DNA of 64,000 nucleotides. It comes from Rhodothermia bacterium (GTDB taxonomy: Bacteria > Bacteroidota > Rhodothermia > Rhodothermales > UBA2364). How positions within the stretch are numbered: position 1 is the first letter of the stretch; each line of letters opens with the position of its first letter. Under the pieces are notes generated by a model, which saw only the letters and a list, made by a program, of their open reading frames with translations, had not been told where the DNA came from and ran no database searches. This document shows positions 45,822 through 54,306 of this stretch, piece by piece. Made by a program: the position numbers and the translations under genes. The stretch covers positions 49,567 through 113,566 of the forward strand of contig JAFLBZ010000012.1 of NCBI GenBank assembly GCA_017303715.1, written 5' to 3'.

Positions 45822-46394
45822 ATTACAGCCATCGGAAAACAGTTTCAAGGCCAGCGTAATCAGCAAGACAGAGATCGCAACCGTGATCAGGGGCCGCGTA
45901 TTAACCGCCAAATTCGTGCAGATATCGTTCGTGTGGTAGGCTCGGAGGGTCAGCACGGCGTCATGACCTTAGACGAAGCGTTAGAATTGGCGCAACGACA
46001 GGAATTGGACTTGGTTGAAATCTCGGCTGATGCCAAGCCACCTGTTTGTAAAATTATTGACTTTGGCAAATTCCGCTACGAACAACAGAAAAAAGAGCGC
46101 GAAGCCAAGAAAAAACAACACAATATCGTTCTCAAAGAAATTCGCTTTGGACCGCAAACCGATGAGCACGACTTCCAGTTTAAACTTAAACATGCGCAAG
46201 AATTCCTTGGCGAAGGCAATAAGGTAAAGGCATATGTGCAGTTTAAAGGCCGTGCCATTATGTACAGTAACCAAGGTGCAGAACTCTTAAGACGCTTTGT
46301 GGAACAACTGAAAGACATCTCAAAAGTGGATCAGGCGCCAACCTTAGAGGGACGTCGGATGACCACCATCCTGTCTCCGGCCAAGAAAAAATAA
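45822..46394 (+). CDS. infC: Translation initiation factor IF-3, AUU start
   Basis: 190 aa when started at the ATT at 45822. The upstream frame is closed by TAA at 45816, and the family N-terminal region (IGKQFQGQRNQQ, then GPRINRQIRADIVRVVGSEG) is encoded before any in-frame ATG or GTG that makes sense; the GTG at 45933 would cut off 37 residues of the core. AUU starts for infC are known in many bacteria and allow IF-3 to limit its own synthesis. N-domain about 20-95, then C-domain (KEIRFGPQTDEHDFQFKL, KVKAYVQFKGRAIMY). It prevents early subunit joining and checks start codons. Confidence 0.95.
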   Translation: MTAIGKQFQGQRNQQDRDRNRDQGPRINRQIRADIVRVVGSEGQHGVMTLDEALELAQRQELDLVEISADAKPPVCKIIDFGKFRYEQQKKEREAKKKQHNIVLKEIRFGPQTDEHDFQFKLKHAQEFLGEGNKVKAYVQFKGRAIMYSNQGAELLRRFVEQLKDISKVDQAPTLEGRRMTTILSPAKKK

Positions 46395-46642
46395 ACACGT
46401 CTTCCTCTTGAAAAGACCAACCTAGCATCCATTTAGGAAAGTGGATATGTTTTCCCATGTATATGCCCCGATATTCCACAGTTACGTGGAAACATAGAGC
46501 CTCCTGCATGATATTTCTTTATACGGTGGATTTTGGGGTGCTAATTGTTATGATCTTCATTCGCATTAGAGACCCTATTGTGTTATTTTAGCAATTCTGC
46601 AATTTTTGCAGGCTTCAGACCAACCATAAATCCATTACGGCC
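46395..46642. other. infC-rpmI spacer (possible regulatory leader)
   Basis: 248 bases with no gene. The last 80 bases include ATTTTTGC at about 46608, a near -7 box. GTTACGTGGAAACATAGAGCC may form part of a folded leader for the ribosomal-protein genes, which in other bacteria are controlled by binding of L20. I cannot identify a known L20 leader by eye. Confidence 0.3.
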
Positions 46643-46837
46643 ATGCCAAAAATGAAATCCAACAGCGGCGCAAAAAAGCGTTTTAAGTTGACTGGCAGCG
46701 GCAAAATCAAGCGTGAAAAAGCCTTCGCAAGCCATATTCTGACAAAGAAGTCTCGGAAGCGGAAGCGCGATTTGCACCAATCCACGCTCGTTTCGCCACA
46801 AGATGCTCCGCGTGTACACCGGATGCTACAAGCCTAA
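46643..46837 (+). CDS. rpmI: 50S ribosomal protein L35
   Basis: 64 aa, usual length. Family start [23 protein letters not shown] followed by a basic tail ([10 protein letters not shown]). It binds 23S rRNA. It lies between infC and rplT as in most bacteria. A hairpin with a T-run separates it from rplT. Confidence 0.97.
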   Translation: MPKMKSNSGAKKRFKLTGSGKIKREKAFASHILTKKSRKRKRDLHQSTLVSPQDAPRVHRMLQA

Positions 46838-46848
46838 ATGTGCCGCAC

Positions 46849-46871
46849 CCGACCCATTGGGCGGTTTTTTT
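46849..46871 (+). terminator. Hairpin with T-run between rpmI and rplT
   Basis: CCGACCC/GGGCGG stem (with a bulge) and ATT loop, followed by seven T residues. It can act as a partial terminator or attenuator inside the ribosomal-protein cluster, separating L35 from L20. Confidence 0.6.
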
Positions 46872-46880
46872 CACCATTAA

Positions 46881-46886
46881 CGAGGA
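46881..46886 (+). promoter_or_regulatory. Strong ribosome binding site of rplT
   Basis: GAGGAG lies 9 bases before the rplT ATG. Most genes in this window lack a Shine-Dalgarno sequence, so this is exceptional here. Confidence 0.7.
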
Positions 46887-46895
46887 GAAACACAA

Positions 46896-47243
46896 ATGCC
46901 ACGCTCGGTAAACCATGTGGCTTCCCGTCGCCGTCGTAAGAAAATCCTGAAACTTGCGAAAGGCTACTGGGGTTCTCGCAGCAAACTGATCACAACCGTT
47001 AAACACGCGGTGGATAAAGCGTTGGGCTATGCCTATCGCGACCGCCGTCAGCGTAAGCGCCAATTCCGTCGCCTTTGGGTGGCTCGGATTAACGCCGCTG
47101 CCCGTTTAAACGGAACCACGTACTCGCGTTTAGTTCATGGTCTGAAGCAACACAATATTGAACTGAACCGCAAAGTACTGGCAGATCTTGCCGTGAACGA
47201 CCCCGATGCTTTTGCTGCAGTAGTAAGCAAAGTTAACGGCTAA
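46896..47243 (+). CDS. rplT: 50S ribosomal protein L20
   Basis: 115 aa, normal length. Family N-terminus [28 protein letters not shown] (cited by first residues [11 protein letters not shown] and GYWGSRS), central helix [17 protein letters not shown], and C-terminal [18 protein letters not shown]20 is needed early in 50S assembly, and in enterobacteria and firmicutes it represses its own operon. Preceded by a hairpin-T-run and a strong Shine-Dalgarno. Confidence 0.97.
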   Translation: MPRSVNHVASRRRRKKILKLAKGYWGSRSKLITTVKHAVDKALGYAYRDRRQRKRQFRRLWVARINAAARLNGTTYSRLVHGLKQHNIELNRKVLADLAVNDPDAFAAVVSKVNG

Positions 47244-47264
47244 GCGGAAGTCTGTTCCCCCTTT

Positions 47265-47296
47265 AAGCCCTGTTCATTAGAATGGGGCTTTTTTGT
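47265..47296 (+). terminator. Rho-independent terminator after rplT
   Basis: AAGCCC pairs with GGGCTT, with extra pairing GTTC/GAAT near the loop, then a run of T residues. Confidence 0.85.
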
Positions 47297-47303
47297 TTTT
47301 ATT

Positions 47304-47334
47304 TTTGGTAAATTGTTGTTATTGTGTAACTTGA
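47304..47334 (+). promoter_or_regulatory. Possible promoter of the second DUF5916 gene
   Basis: TTTG at 47304-47307 and TAACTTGA at 47327-47334, 19 bases apart. The second box matches TAnnTTTG at six of eight positions. Confidence 0.3.
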
Positions 47335-47383
47335 TTGTCTCCAGAGCGTCCTCTCCTATGTTTTCCTCCAATAAAAATTGACC

Positions 47384-49858
47384 ATGAGATATACGCGCCA
47401 TATCCCAGTTCTTCTGTTTTGTATGACCACATTTGTATGGCCTCGGTGGACTGTCGCACAGGCACAACGTACCGTAATGCAGGCTGTCAGGACAACCACG
47501 CCCCCGCTTATTGATGGTAGGGTGGATGAAGATATATGGTCTCAAGCGGTTGTTTTTGATACGTTTATACAATACAAGCCGGATGAGGGCCAGCCTGTTT
47601 CCGAGAGAACCGAAGCTCGCGTCTTGTACGATGACAACGCTCTTTATATTGCGGTAGTCTGTTACGACCGACAGCCAGAGCGCATCTTGCGTAGGCTTTC
47701 ACGGCGCGACAGAATCGTAGAGTCCGATGGGGTAGGGATTGCCATAGACAGTTATGCAGACCGCAAGACCTCGTTTTTGTTTGTGGTGAATGCGGCAGGC
47801 GTAAAGTCCGATGGCCTTTTTCAAAATGATGGCAGTGAGCCGGACATGAATTGGGATGCCTTGTGGGAAGGCGTGGCTGCGATGCGGCCAGACGGCTGGA
47901 GTGTGGAATACCGGATTCCATACCAAGCGTTGCGGTTTGCGCCGGGAGAAATTCAGACGTGGGGTATCTTGGTAAATCGGCACATTAGCCGTACTGCCGA
48001 GGATGCCATGTCTAATCCCATTCCCCGATCCGCAACGGGATATACTTCACAATTTGGTACTTTGGAAGGGATTCGCAACATCAATCCCAAGAAAACACGG
48101 TTGGTGACGCCCTATGCGCTTGGAGGTTTAACACTTTGGCCTTCAGATGCAGAACCAACTTGGGAACGTACCACAGTCCCCGAATATCGTGTCGGATTGG
48201 ATGCGCAGGTGGGCCTTACCAGTAAAACCATCCTAACGATGACGGTAAATCCAGATTTCGGGCAGGTTGAAGCCGATCAAGCGCAACTCAACCTTACGGC
48301 CTTCGAGACCTTTTTTCCAGAAAAACGCCCTTTCTTTTTAGAAGGGACTGAGATTTTTAAGACCGTTGGGGCTTTAGGGGACGACGGGCCTCGGACGGAG
48401 ATGTTTTATACGCGGCGTATTGGGCGAAGACCGGAAGGGTATGACGACTATCCCGATCAATTTGATGAAACGAAAGGCAAGATTCGCAGCAATCCGGTGG
48501 CAACACCCATTTTGGCAGCTGTTAAGTTAAGTGGCAAGCGCGATAATGGCTTTGCTTATGGCTTGTTGAATGCAATCACCCCCGCCACACACAAACGCCT
48601 CATCTCGGCTACAGGTCAGAAGCTTTCTTACCAAACAGCACCGGCCACACGTTATAGTGTAGCGCGGTTCCAAAATCCACTAAAAGGAGCTGGTTCTTAT
48701 GTTGGGGGGATGATTACAGGTACAAACCGAAGTGGGGCAACCGAGACAGATGCCTTTTCAGGTGCTTTAGATTTTCGGTATAATACGGATGACTACAACG
48801 TTTCTACCGAAGGTCTGTGGGCCACAACCCGCCGTTTAACCCCAGATGGAGAAGAACAGGGATACCATATGCAGGCACGTTATGGGTCTTATGATCATCC
48901 CAAATTTCTTTGGCAGGTGGGTGTTCAGGGAAGTACAAAGGGTTTTGATGCCAACGAAATGGGCTTTTCTCAGGGAGATAATGATGGTTTTGGATTTTTA
49001 TGGGCGCAATACCGAAACCTAAACCCGCAAGGAAAGATTCAGCAGTTTTCGGTTGACTTTGTGACGTGGCATTCGCGGGTACTCCGACCGCAAAAGCTAT
49101 TTGAGCAAGGATTTAACCTCAATCCTCAAATACAATGGAAAAACCAATGGTTTACCGCGTTTGCCTTAAACCTGAATACGGCTGGATACGATCCATATGA
49201 GTCGAGGGATCACGGATTATACCGGAAGCCACTCAATATGCAGTTTTTTGGTATCGTGAAAAGTGATGCTCGCAAGCCTTTTTTCTTCACGCTAAACCCT
49301 TTGGTTTCGGCAGATCGCTATGGGAAACGGGGCTGGGGGCTGCAAACAACCTTCAATTTAAATGCGGGGTCGGCAACACAGTTGTCGTTGGAGCCGGGGA
49401 TGAATTTCACTACGAAAGAAACGGGTTATGCAGATGAAGATACCTATCAAGGCATTGATTTTGCCATTTTTGGGAAAAGAAACGTGGATTATGCAAACCT
49501 AACCCTTCGTGGGATCCATACGTTTAGGCCAAACCTTAGTTTTCAGGTGTATGGGCAATATTTCTGGGCGCGTGGCATCTATGCAGACTTTCAGAAATTG
49601 CTACCAGATGGTCGTTTAGGGGAGCTACCACAACCTTATTCGGGCAACCCTCATTTTAACTACAGCGAAGTGAACCTAAATGCGATTGCGCGTTATGAGT
49701 TTCGGCCCGGATCGGTGTTGTTCTTGGTTTGGACACAAAATCGTTCCTTAAGTGAAGACAATACCCAGATTGGTGGCTTGGACTTTGCTCGGAATACTCT
49801 TGAGCGCTCAGCCGCAAATGTTTTTCTGGTTAAGGCTTCTTATACCATTGGTCATTGA
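47384..49858 (+). CDS. DUF5916-family outer-membrane protein, full length
   Basis: 824 aa from the ATG at 47384 (MRYTRHIPVLLFCMTTFVW), a signal peptide. A TTG six bases earlier is less likely. N-terminal CBM9-like domain (PLIDGRVDEDIWSQAVVFDTFIQYKPDEG in part, then FLFVVNAAGVKSDGLFQNDG), followed by the DUF5916 barrel region with TMTVNPDFGQVEADQAQLNLTAFETFFPEKRPFFLEG (quoted in part) and a C-terminal beta-rich half. Related to the partial protein at 1-1971, with the same core motifs. An HTCS regulator lies 109 bases downstream on the same strand, so the two may be functionally linked. Confidence 0.9.
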   Translation: MRYTRHIPVLLFCMTTFVWPRWTVAQAQRTVMQAVRTTTPPLIDGRVDEDIWSQAVVFDTFIQYKPDEGQPVSERTEARVLYDDNALYIAVVCYDRQPERILRRLSRRDRIVESDGVGIAIDSYADRKTSFLFVVNAAGVKSDGLFQNDGSEPDMNWDALWEGVAAMRPDGWSVEYRIPYQALRFAPGEIQTWGILVNRHISRTAEDAMSNPIPRSATGYTSQFGTLEGIRNINPKKTRLVTPYALGGLTLWPSDAEPTWERTTVPEYRVGLDAQVGLTSKTILTMTVNPDFGQVEADQAQLNLTAFETFFPEKRPFFLEGTEIFKTVGALGDDGPRTEMFYTRRIGRRPEGYDDYPDQFDETKGKIRSNPVATPILAAVKLSGKRDNGFAYGLLNAITPATHKRLISATGQKLSYQTAPATRYSVARFQNPLKGAGSYVGGMITGTNRSGATETDAFSGALDFRYNTDDYNVSTEGLWATTRRLTPDGEEQGYHMQARYGSYDHPKFLWQVGVQGSTKGFDANEMGFSQGDNDGFGFLWAQYRNLNPQGKIQQFSVDFVTWHSRVLRPQKLFEQGFNLNPQIQWKNQWFTAFALNLNTAGYDPYESRDHGLYRKPLNMQFFGIVKSDARKPFFFTLNPLVSADRYGKRGWGLQTTFNLNAGSATQLSLEPGMNFTTKETGYADEDTYQGIDFAIFGKRNVDYANLTLRGIHTFRPNLSFQVYGQYFWARGIYADFQKLLPDGRLGELPQPYSGNPHFNYSEVNLNAIARYEFRPGSVLFLVWTQNRSLSEDNTQIGGLDFARNTLERSAANVFLVKASYTIGH

Positions 49859-49967
49859 TTTTCGTAGTAAGGCTCGGTTGGATAAATATTCGTATCGGAG
49901 TGGATGGCTTTACCATTATATTGCTTCCTTTCCCTCCGGTTGAGTTTTACACGTTAAGTGCCCTACT

Positions 49968-52900
49968 ATGCTTTTTATCAGCCGATCTTTTTGGGGTGTT
50001 CTACTTCTTTTATGGTGCTTTTCTTTTGGATTTGCGCAACAAAACCGCAACTTAACGGAAACCCACCTAAAACGGGTGTGGACAACGGCGGATGGTTTGC
50101 CTGTAAATCATGCGAACGATATTGAAGAAGACAATCAAGGTTTTATTTGGATGGCAACCATAGAGGGCTTAGTGCGCTTTGATGGTTTTTCTTTTTTTGT
50201 GTATAACCGAGACAATACTCCTGCTTTAACCACAAATCGAATTAGGGTGGTTTATAATACCCCAAAAGGAATTCTTTTTTCTACGCAGGACTTGGTACAC
50301 TATTTATTTGATAAAGAAAAAATTGAGAGACTAACTTATGTGCGTAAAGACAATTCCTCCTTTATTCAATATCATTATGATTTTGATTTGTTATACGAGT
50401 ATAGTAATAAATATTTTACTGTTTATAAATCAGGAAAGAAAATATTTGAAGAAAAAGGAGATTTTCATAAAAACGGAATTTTTTCTAAGGAAGGGGTTTA
50501 TGTCGCATCTTCAAAAAATATTTATTTATATCATGTAAAATCTAATGCCCTTCAAAAGATTTATGAATACCCGAATGAGATTAATGTTGACTATTTTAGT
50601 ATTCAAAAGAATTTAACGGCTTTTGTTTTTGGTATAGGGAAAGGCGTGACATGTTTTGATCAGAAATATGGTCAAAAAAAAATGCTAAATGTTTTTGGGG
50701 TGAGAGAGGGAAAAAAAAACAATCTTCCCGATTATGCTTATCTATATAAAAAAGATCAACTATTTAAGTTTCATGACTGCAATTCACCCATGCAAATTAT
50801 ACTCGACCCTGAACCAAATTCCGTCTTTAATGCATTTACACAATTTGCAAGAAGGCAGTTTGGAGAAGCTGATGAGATCTATCATTTTAGAAATTACCTT
50901 TATGTAAATAATCAAAAATTTGATCGGATAAGTACTCCTATTGCTGGTTTTTTAGAAGATAAAAATGGAAATTATTTTGCATCTACAAATGGTGGTGGGC
51001 TTATTATGTACTATAAGCCAAAAATAAAAAATTGGGGTTCTAACCTTGGCGAAGCCTCAAATATATATGCAATTTATGAACTGAATAAGGATGTATTTTT
51101 GACGGAAACCAATCATGGTTTAGTTCATAGTTTAAGCCCAAGTTCAACAGATGTAAGGCGTTATACAGGGCCTAAAAAGGAAGAAATGTCCAGACTTTTT
51201 AAGGATGTGTTTGGTAAATTATGGTTGGTGCATCCAAGGGAAAGATGTGCCATGAGCGAAAGTGGGGATATTGAAGTATGTTTACCGCCATTACCCTTTC
51301 CTGACTTGAACATCATCACCCAAAACAAGGATAAACGTTATTGGGTAGCAACTTCTGGCAAGCTATTCACAACAATGGATTGGAATGGGCACTGGGAAGA
51401 AGTACGTACATCTAACGGAGAATCGGTGGATGGGATTTATCGGATCAGTTTTTTGGAGAATGGAGAGGTTTGGGTTGGACGGCAAGATAATAAACTTCAT
51501 CGGGTAAAAGGTGGAAAAGCACTTAGGGTTTTGTCCTATAGCGATCCTTGTGGGAATCAAACCCGAGAAATTATAAGTGATGGGCGGCATAATGTTTGGA
51601 TCGGTACAGAATCTCAGGGGGTTTGTCATATAGCACTTTCGGAAAACGGGGAAATTGGGCGTGTAACCCAAATCAAAAAACAAGACGGCCTTTTTGCTTC
51701 GGGCGTTCATCGTATAATAGACGATTATATGGGACGTTTTTGGATGAATTCCAATTATGGCATTTTTTGGGTGTCTAAAAAAGGATTATACGACTTTGTT
51801 AAGGGGACGCGATCACGGATTTCTTCCGTCTCGTATGATGAGCGGGATGGACTCTTGAGCAGGGAGGGTAATGGAGGGCGGCAGAATGCTGGTATATACA
51901 CCACTTTGGGTAAAATCTTATTTCCTACACAGAATGGCATTGTGGAAATAGACCCGAGGCAAATCCCCTTCCGCCGAGCCGTAAATCCACCTGCATATAT
52001 CTCGTCTATTGAGTATTGGGGTACACGCTATTTACCTTCCGAAAACCTGCTTTTACCCTCTTTTGCTCGTGACTTGACGTTTCGATATGCTGCCATTGAG
52101 TTGGAGCAGCCACACAATACAATTTTTCGGTACCGGTTATTAGGGTATGAAAATCAGTGGCGGCCAAGTACACAAATTCGTTTCGCCAGTTATACCAATC
52201 TGAGAAATGGGGCTTATACGTTTGAATTGCAGGCTGGAATTGCGGGCGATTTTTCAGGACCTATCTTTCGACAGGCTGTTCGAATTGCGCCTTTTTGGTA
52301 TGAATCATGGTGGTTTTATGGACTGTTGATCTTAAGTTTAGGGTTTGTGGGCAATGGATGGCTACGTTTTCGACTTCGAAATGTAGTCCTCCGTGCCCGA
52401 GAATTAGAAAATATGGTGGCTGAACGCACGCAAGAAATCACTGCACAACAAGCGTTACTCAGTTCACAAAATGTAAGCCTGCAACAGCAAACCGAGCAAA
52501 TACGTCGTCAAGCGGCACAGCTACAAGAAATAGACAAAGCGAAGTCTCGGCTTTTTATTAATCTGGCGCATGAATTTCGAACACCACTTACGGTGATTTC
52601 AACACCCGTCGAAGCATTACTAAGGCAAAAAGGAGACACCTTGTCGGACGATCAGCGCCGCCTCCTTGAGTCCACCCTGCGCAATAGTAATAGGCTTTTA
52701 GAGCTGGTCAACCAATTGTTGGAGATTGCCCGCTTGGAGTCTGGCATGGTTCCTGTTCGGCTGGTAGAGACGGATTTGCCCGGCTTTGTTCGGGATTGGG
52801 TAGAAGGTCATTTTCGAGAAATGGCAGCCGAAAAGCACATTCGGATACGGTTTGAGGCCGAGCCATTTGCGTTTCGACAACGAATAGATGCCGAAAAAGT

Positions 52901-54077
52901 GGGAACCATCTTGTCTAATTTATGCTCGAACGCCATAAAGTTTACGCCACCAGAGGGCTTGGTTTTGGTGAAAGTACAGGGTGCAGCGACCGAAGGCTGC
53001 CAAATTTGCATAACGGACTCTGGGGCTGGGATACCAGAAAGTGAGGTTAGGCGAGTTTTTGACTGGTACTATCGGGCCAGCATACACGAGGTTGATCGTA
53101 CTGGGACTGGGATTGGCCTTTCGCTGTCGCGGGAATTGGCGAGGGCTATGGGGGGCGATCTCGTGGTGACGAGTAAGTTGGGAGAGGGGGCACGTTTTTG
53201 TCTATCGCTACCGCATCCAATAGAGCCTATTCAGAAACAGGTGGCTCCGGCGGCATCTATGGCGCCACAAGAGGTTGTCTATAATGCCGCAAACACCGAT
53301 CTACCGTTGGTGATGATTGTGGAAGATCACAAAGAAATTGCTGACATGATTGCCGATGGACTGGCAGAAAAATACCGCTTACTCTGGGCTGAAAATGGCG
53401 CAATCGCCTTATCCTTCATGGAAGAACACCTGCCAGATTTAGTTATTGCGGATGTAATGATGCCCATAATGGATGGATGGCGCTTTGTTCAACACATGCG
53501 GCATCGGCCACTTGGCGCAAGTATGCCCATTATTATGCTCACTGCACATGCCGATGATGAGGGTCATCGGAAAAGCCTGAAATATGGGGCTGATGTCTAT
53601 CTCCAAAAACCTTTTGCGATGGATGTTCTGCTGTTGCAAATCGGAAATTTATTGAGACAACGGAAAGAGTTGGCGAAGAAACTTCGGGTGGAATGGGTGG
53701 CCGAGCAAAAGCCCCGAACGGATATGGTTTTGCCAGAGGCCGAGGATGTTGCTTTTTTACAGAAATATGAAAGCGTATTGTTGGAGCACTTAGACAATCC
53801 AGATTTTGATGCGGATTTATTGGCAGACCGTATGATGATGAGTCGCTCTAAACTGTTCCAAAAAGTGAAGCAACTGAGCCATGAGACCCCTACAAATAGG
53901 CTTACAAGAATGAGGATGGAGGAGGCGTTACGGCTTTTGGAGAAGGGAGCCAATATTTCGGAGGTGGCTTTTGCGGTGGGATACCATAGTTTGGCAGGAT
54001 TTTCAAAAGCCTTTAAGGCCAAATATGGCGTTTCCCCATCTGAATTTAAGAAAAACATCTCCAAAAAAGCCTTTTAA
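49968..54077 (+). CDS. Hybrid two-component system regulator (HTCS)
   Basis: 1369 aa in one polypeptide: signal peptide (MLFISRSFWGVLLLLWCF), periplasmic two-component-regulator propellers (about 30-690), a Y_Y_Y-like domain, one membrane helix (WWFYGLLILSLGFVGNGWL, about 777-797), a coiled linker, HisKA with phospho-acceptor His868 (LAHEFRTPL), HATPase (LSNLCSNAIKFTP, DSGAGIPE, GTGIGLSLS), a receiver domain with Asp1162 (IADVMMPIMDGW), and an AraC-type DNA-binding domain at the end (NISEVAFAVGYHSLAGFSKAFKAKYGVSPSEF in part). HTCS proteins sense periplasmic, mostly glycan-derived ligands. The sensor half (about 50200-51200) is much more AT-rich than the rest. Confidence 0.95.
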   Translation: MLFISRSFWGVLLLLWCFSFGFAQQNRNLTETHLKRVWTTADGLPVNHANDIEEDNQGFIWMATIEGLVRFDGFSFFVYNRDNTPALTTNRIRVVYNTPKGILFSTQDLVHYLFDKEKIERLTYVRKDNSSFIQYHYDFDLLYEYSNKYFTVYKSGKKIFEEKGDFHKNGIFSKEGVYVASSKNIYLYHVKSNALQKIYEYPNEINVDYFSIQKNLTAFVFGIGKGVTCFDQKYGQKKMLNVFGVREGKKNNLPDYAYLYKKDQLFKFHDCNSPMQIILDPEPNSVFNAFTQFARRQFGEADEIYHFRNYLYVNNQKFDRISTPIAGFLEDKNGNYFASTNGGGLIMYYKPKIKNWGSNLGEASNIYAIYELNKDVFLTETNHGLVHSLSPSSTDVRRYTGPKKEEMSRLFKDVFGKLWLVHPRERCAMSESGDIEVCLPPLPFPDLNIITQNKDKRYWVATSGKLFTTMDWNGHWEEVRTSNGESVDGIYRISFLENGEVWVGRQDNKLHRVKGGKALRVLSYSDPCGNQTREIISDGRHNVWIGTESQGVCHIALSENGEIGRVTQIKKQDGLFASGVHRIIDDYMGRFWMNSNYGIFWVSKKGLYDFVKGTRSRISSVSYDERDGLLSREGNGGRQNAGIYTTLGKILFPTQNGIVEIDPRQIPFRRAVNPPAYISSIEYWGTRYLPSENLLLPSFARDLTFRYAAIELEQPHNTIFRYRLLGYENQWRPSTQIRFASYTNLRNGAYTFELQAGIAGDFSGPIFRQAVRIAPFWYESWWFYGLLILSLGFVGNGWLRFRLRNVVLRARELENMVAERTQEITAQQALLSSQNVSLQQQTEQIRRQAAQLQEIDKAKSRLFINLAHEFRTPLTVISTPVEALLRQKGDTLSDDQRRLLESTLRNSNRLLELVNQLLEIARLESGMVPVRLVETDLPGFVRDWVEGHFREMAAEKHIRIRFEAEPFAFRQRIDAEKVGTILSNLCSNAIKFTPPEGLVLVKVQGAATEGCQICITDSGAGIPESEVRRVFDWYYRASIHEVDRTGTGIGLSLSRELARAMGGDLVVTSKLGEGARFCLSLPHPIEPIQKQVAPAASMAPQEVVYNAANTDLPLVMIVEDHKEIADMIADGLAEKYRLLWAENGAIALSFMEEHLPDLVIADVMMPIMDGWRFVQHMRHRPLGASMPIIMLTAHADDEGHRKSLKYGADVYLQKPFAMDVLLLQIGNLLRQRKELAKKLRVEWVAEQKPRTDMVLPEAEDVAFLQKYESVLLEHLDNPDFDADLLADRMMMSRSKLFQKVKQLSHETPTNRLTRMRMEEALRLLEKGANISEVAFAVGYHSLAGFSKAFKAKYGVSPSEFKKNISKKAF

Positions 54078-54101
54078 CCAGTATAGGTTATTTGCTTTAA
54101 G

Positions 54102-54126
54102 CTATTGTGATTAAATGAATTAGCTC
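54102..54126 (-). repeat. Exact 25-base inverted copy of 15247-15271
   Basis: The reverse complement of these bases is identical over 25 bases to 15247-15271, and the following bases (CTTAAA vs TTTAAA) also agree. The two copies are about 39 kb apart. Confidence 0.8.
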
Positions 54127-54210
54127 CATAAATTGATCTAATTTCTTTCAAATGTGTAATCCCAAGCGTCCTACATGATTCATGAAAGGTAGGGCAAATT
54201 GCCTTGTAGG

Positions 54211-54230
54211 AAGATGTCGCCCCGATAGTG
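54211..54230 (-). repeat. Core of a GGGGCGACAT-type dispersed repeat
   Basis: The minus strand reads CACTATCGGGGCGACATCTT, similar to the paired units at 63277-63300 and 63327-63350. Confidence 0.5.
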
Positions 54231-54306
54231 ATTTGCCGCTTTCGTTCAGTAATGGTTTAAGTTAATGTGCTGTCTCAATAGGGCTAAATATGGTCTTATG
54301 TAATTT

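Larger units (their letters stand above)
54078..54306. other. Non-coding gap with repeat relics
   Basis: No gene. It holds an exact inverted copy of a 25-base block (54102-54126), a hairpin TCCTACA/TGTAGGA around 54170-54212, and on the minus strand the repeat core CACTATCGGGGCGACATCTT (54211-54230). Confidence 0.5.

Noticed and set aside
45757..45939. A frameshift or split in infC, with a separate short frame before it
   Set aside because: The upstream short frame is in another phase and unrelated; the infC frame is continuous from the ATT at 45822, so no frameshift is needed.
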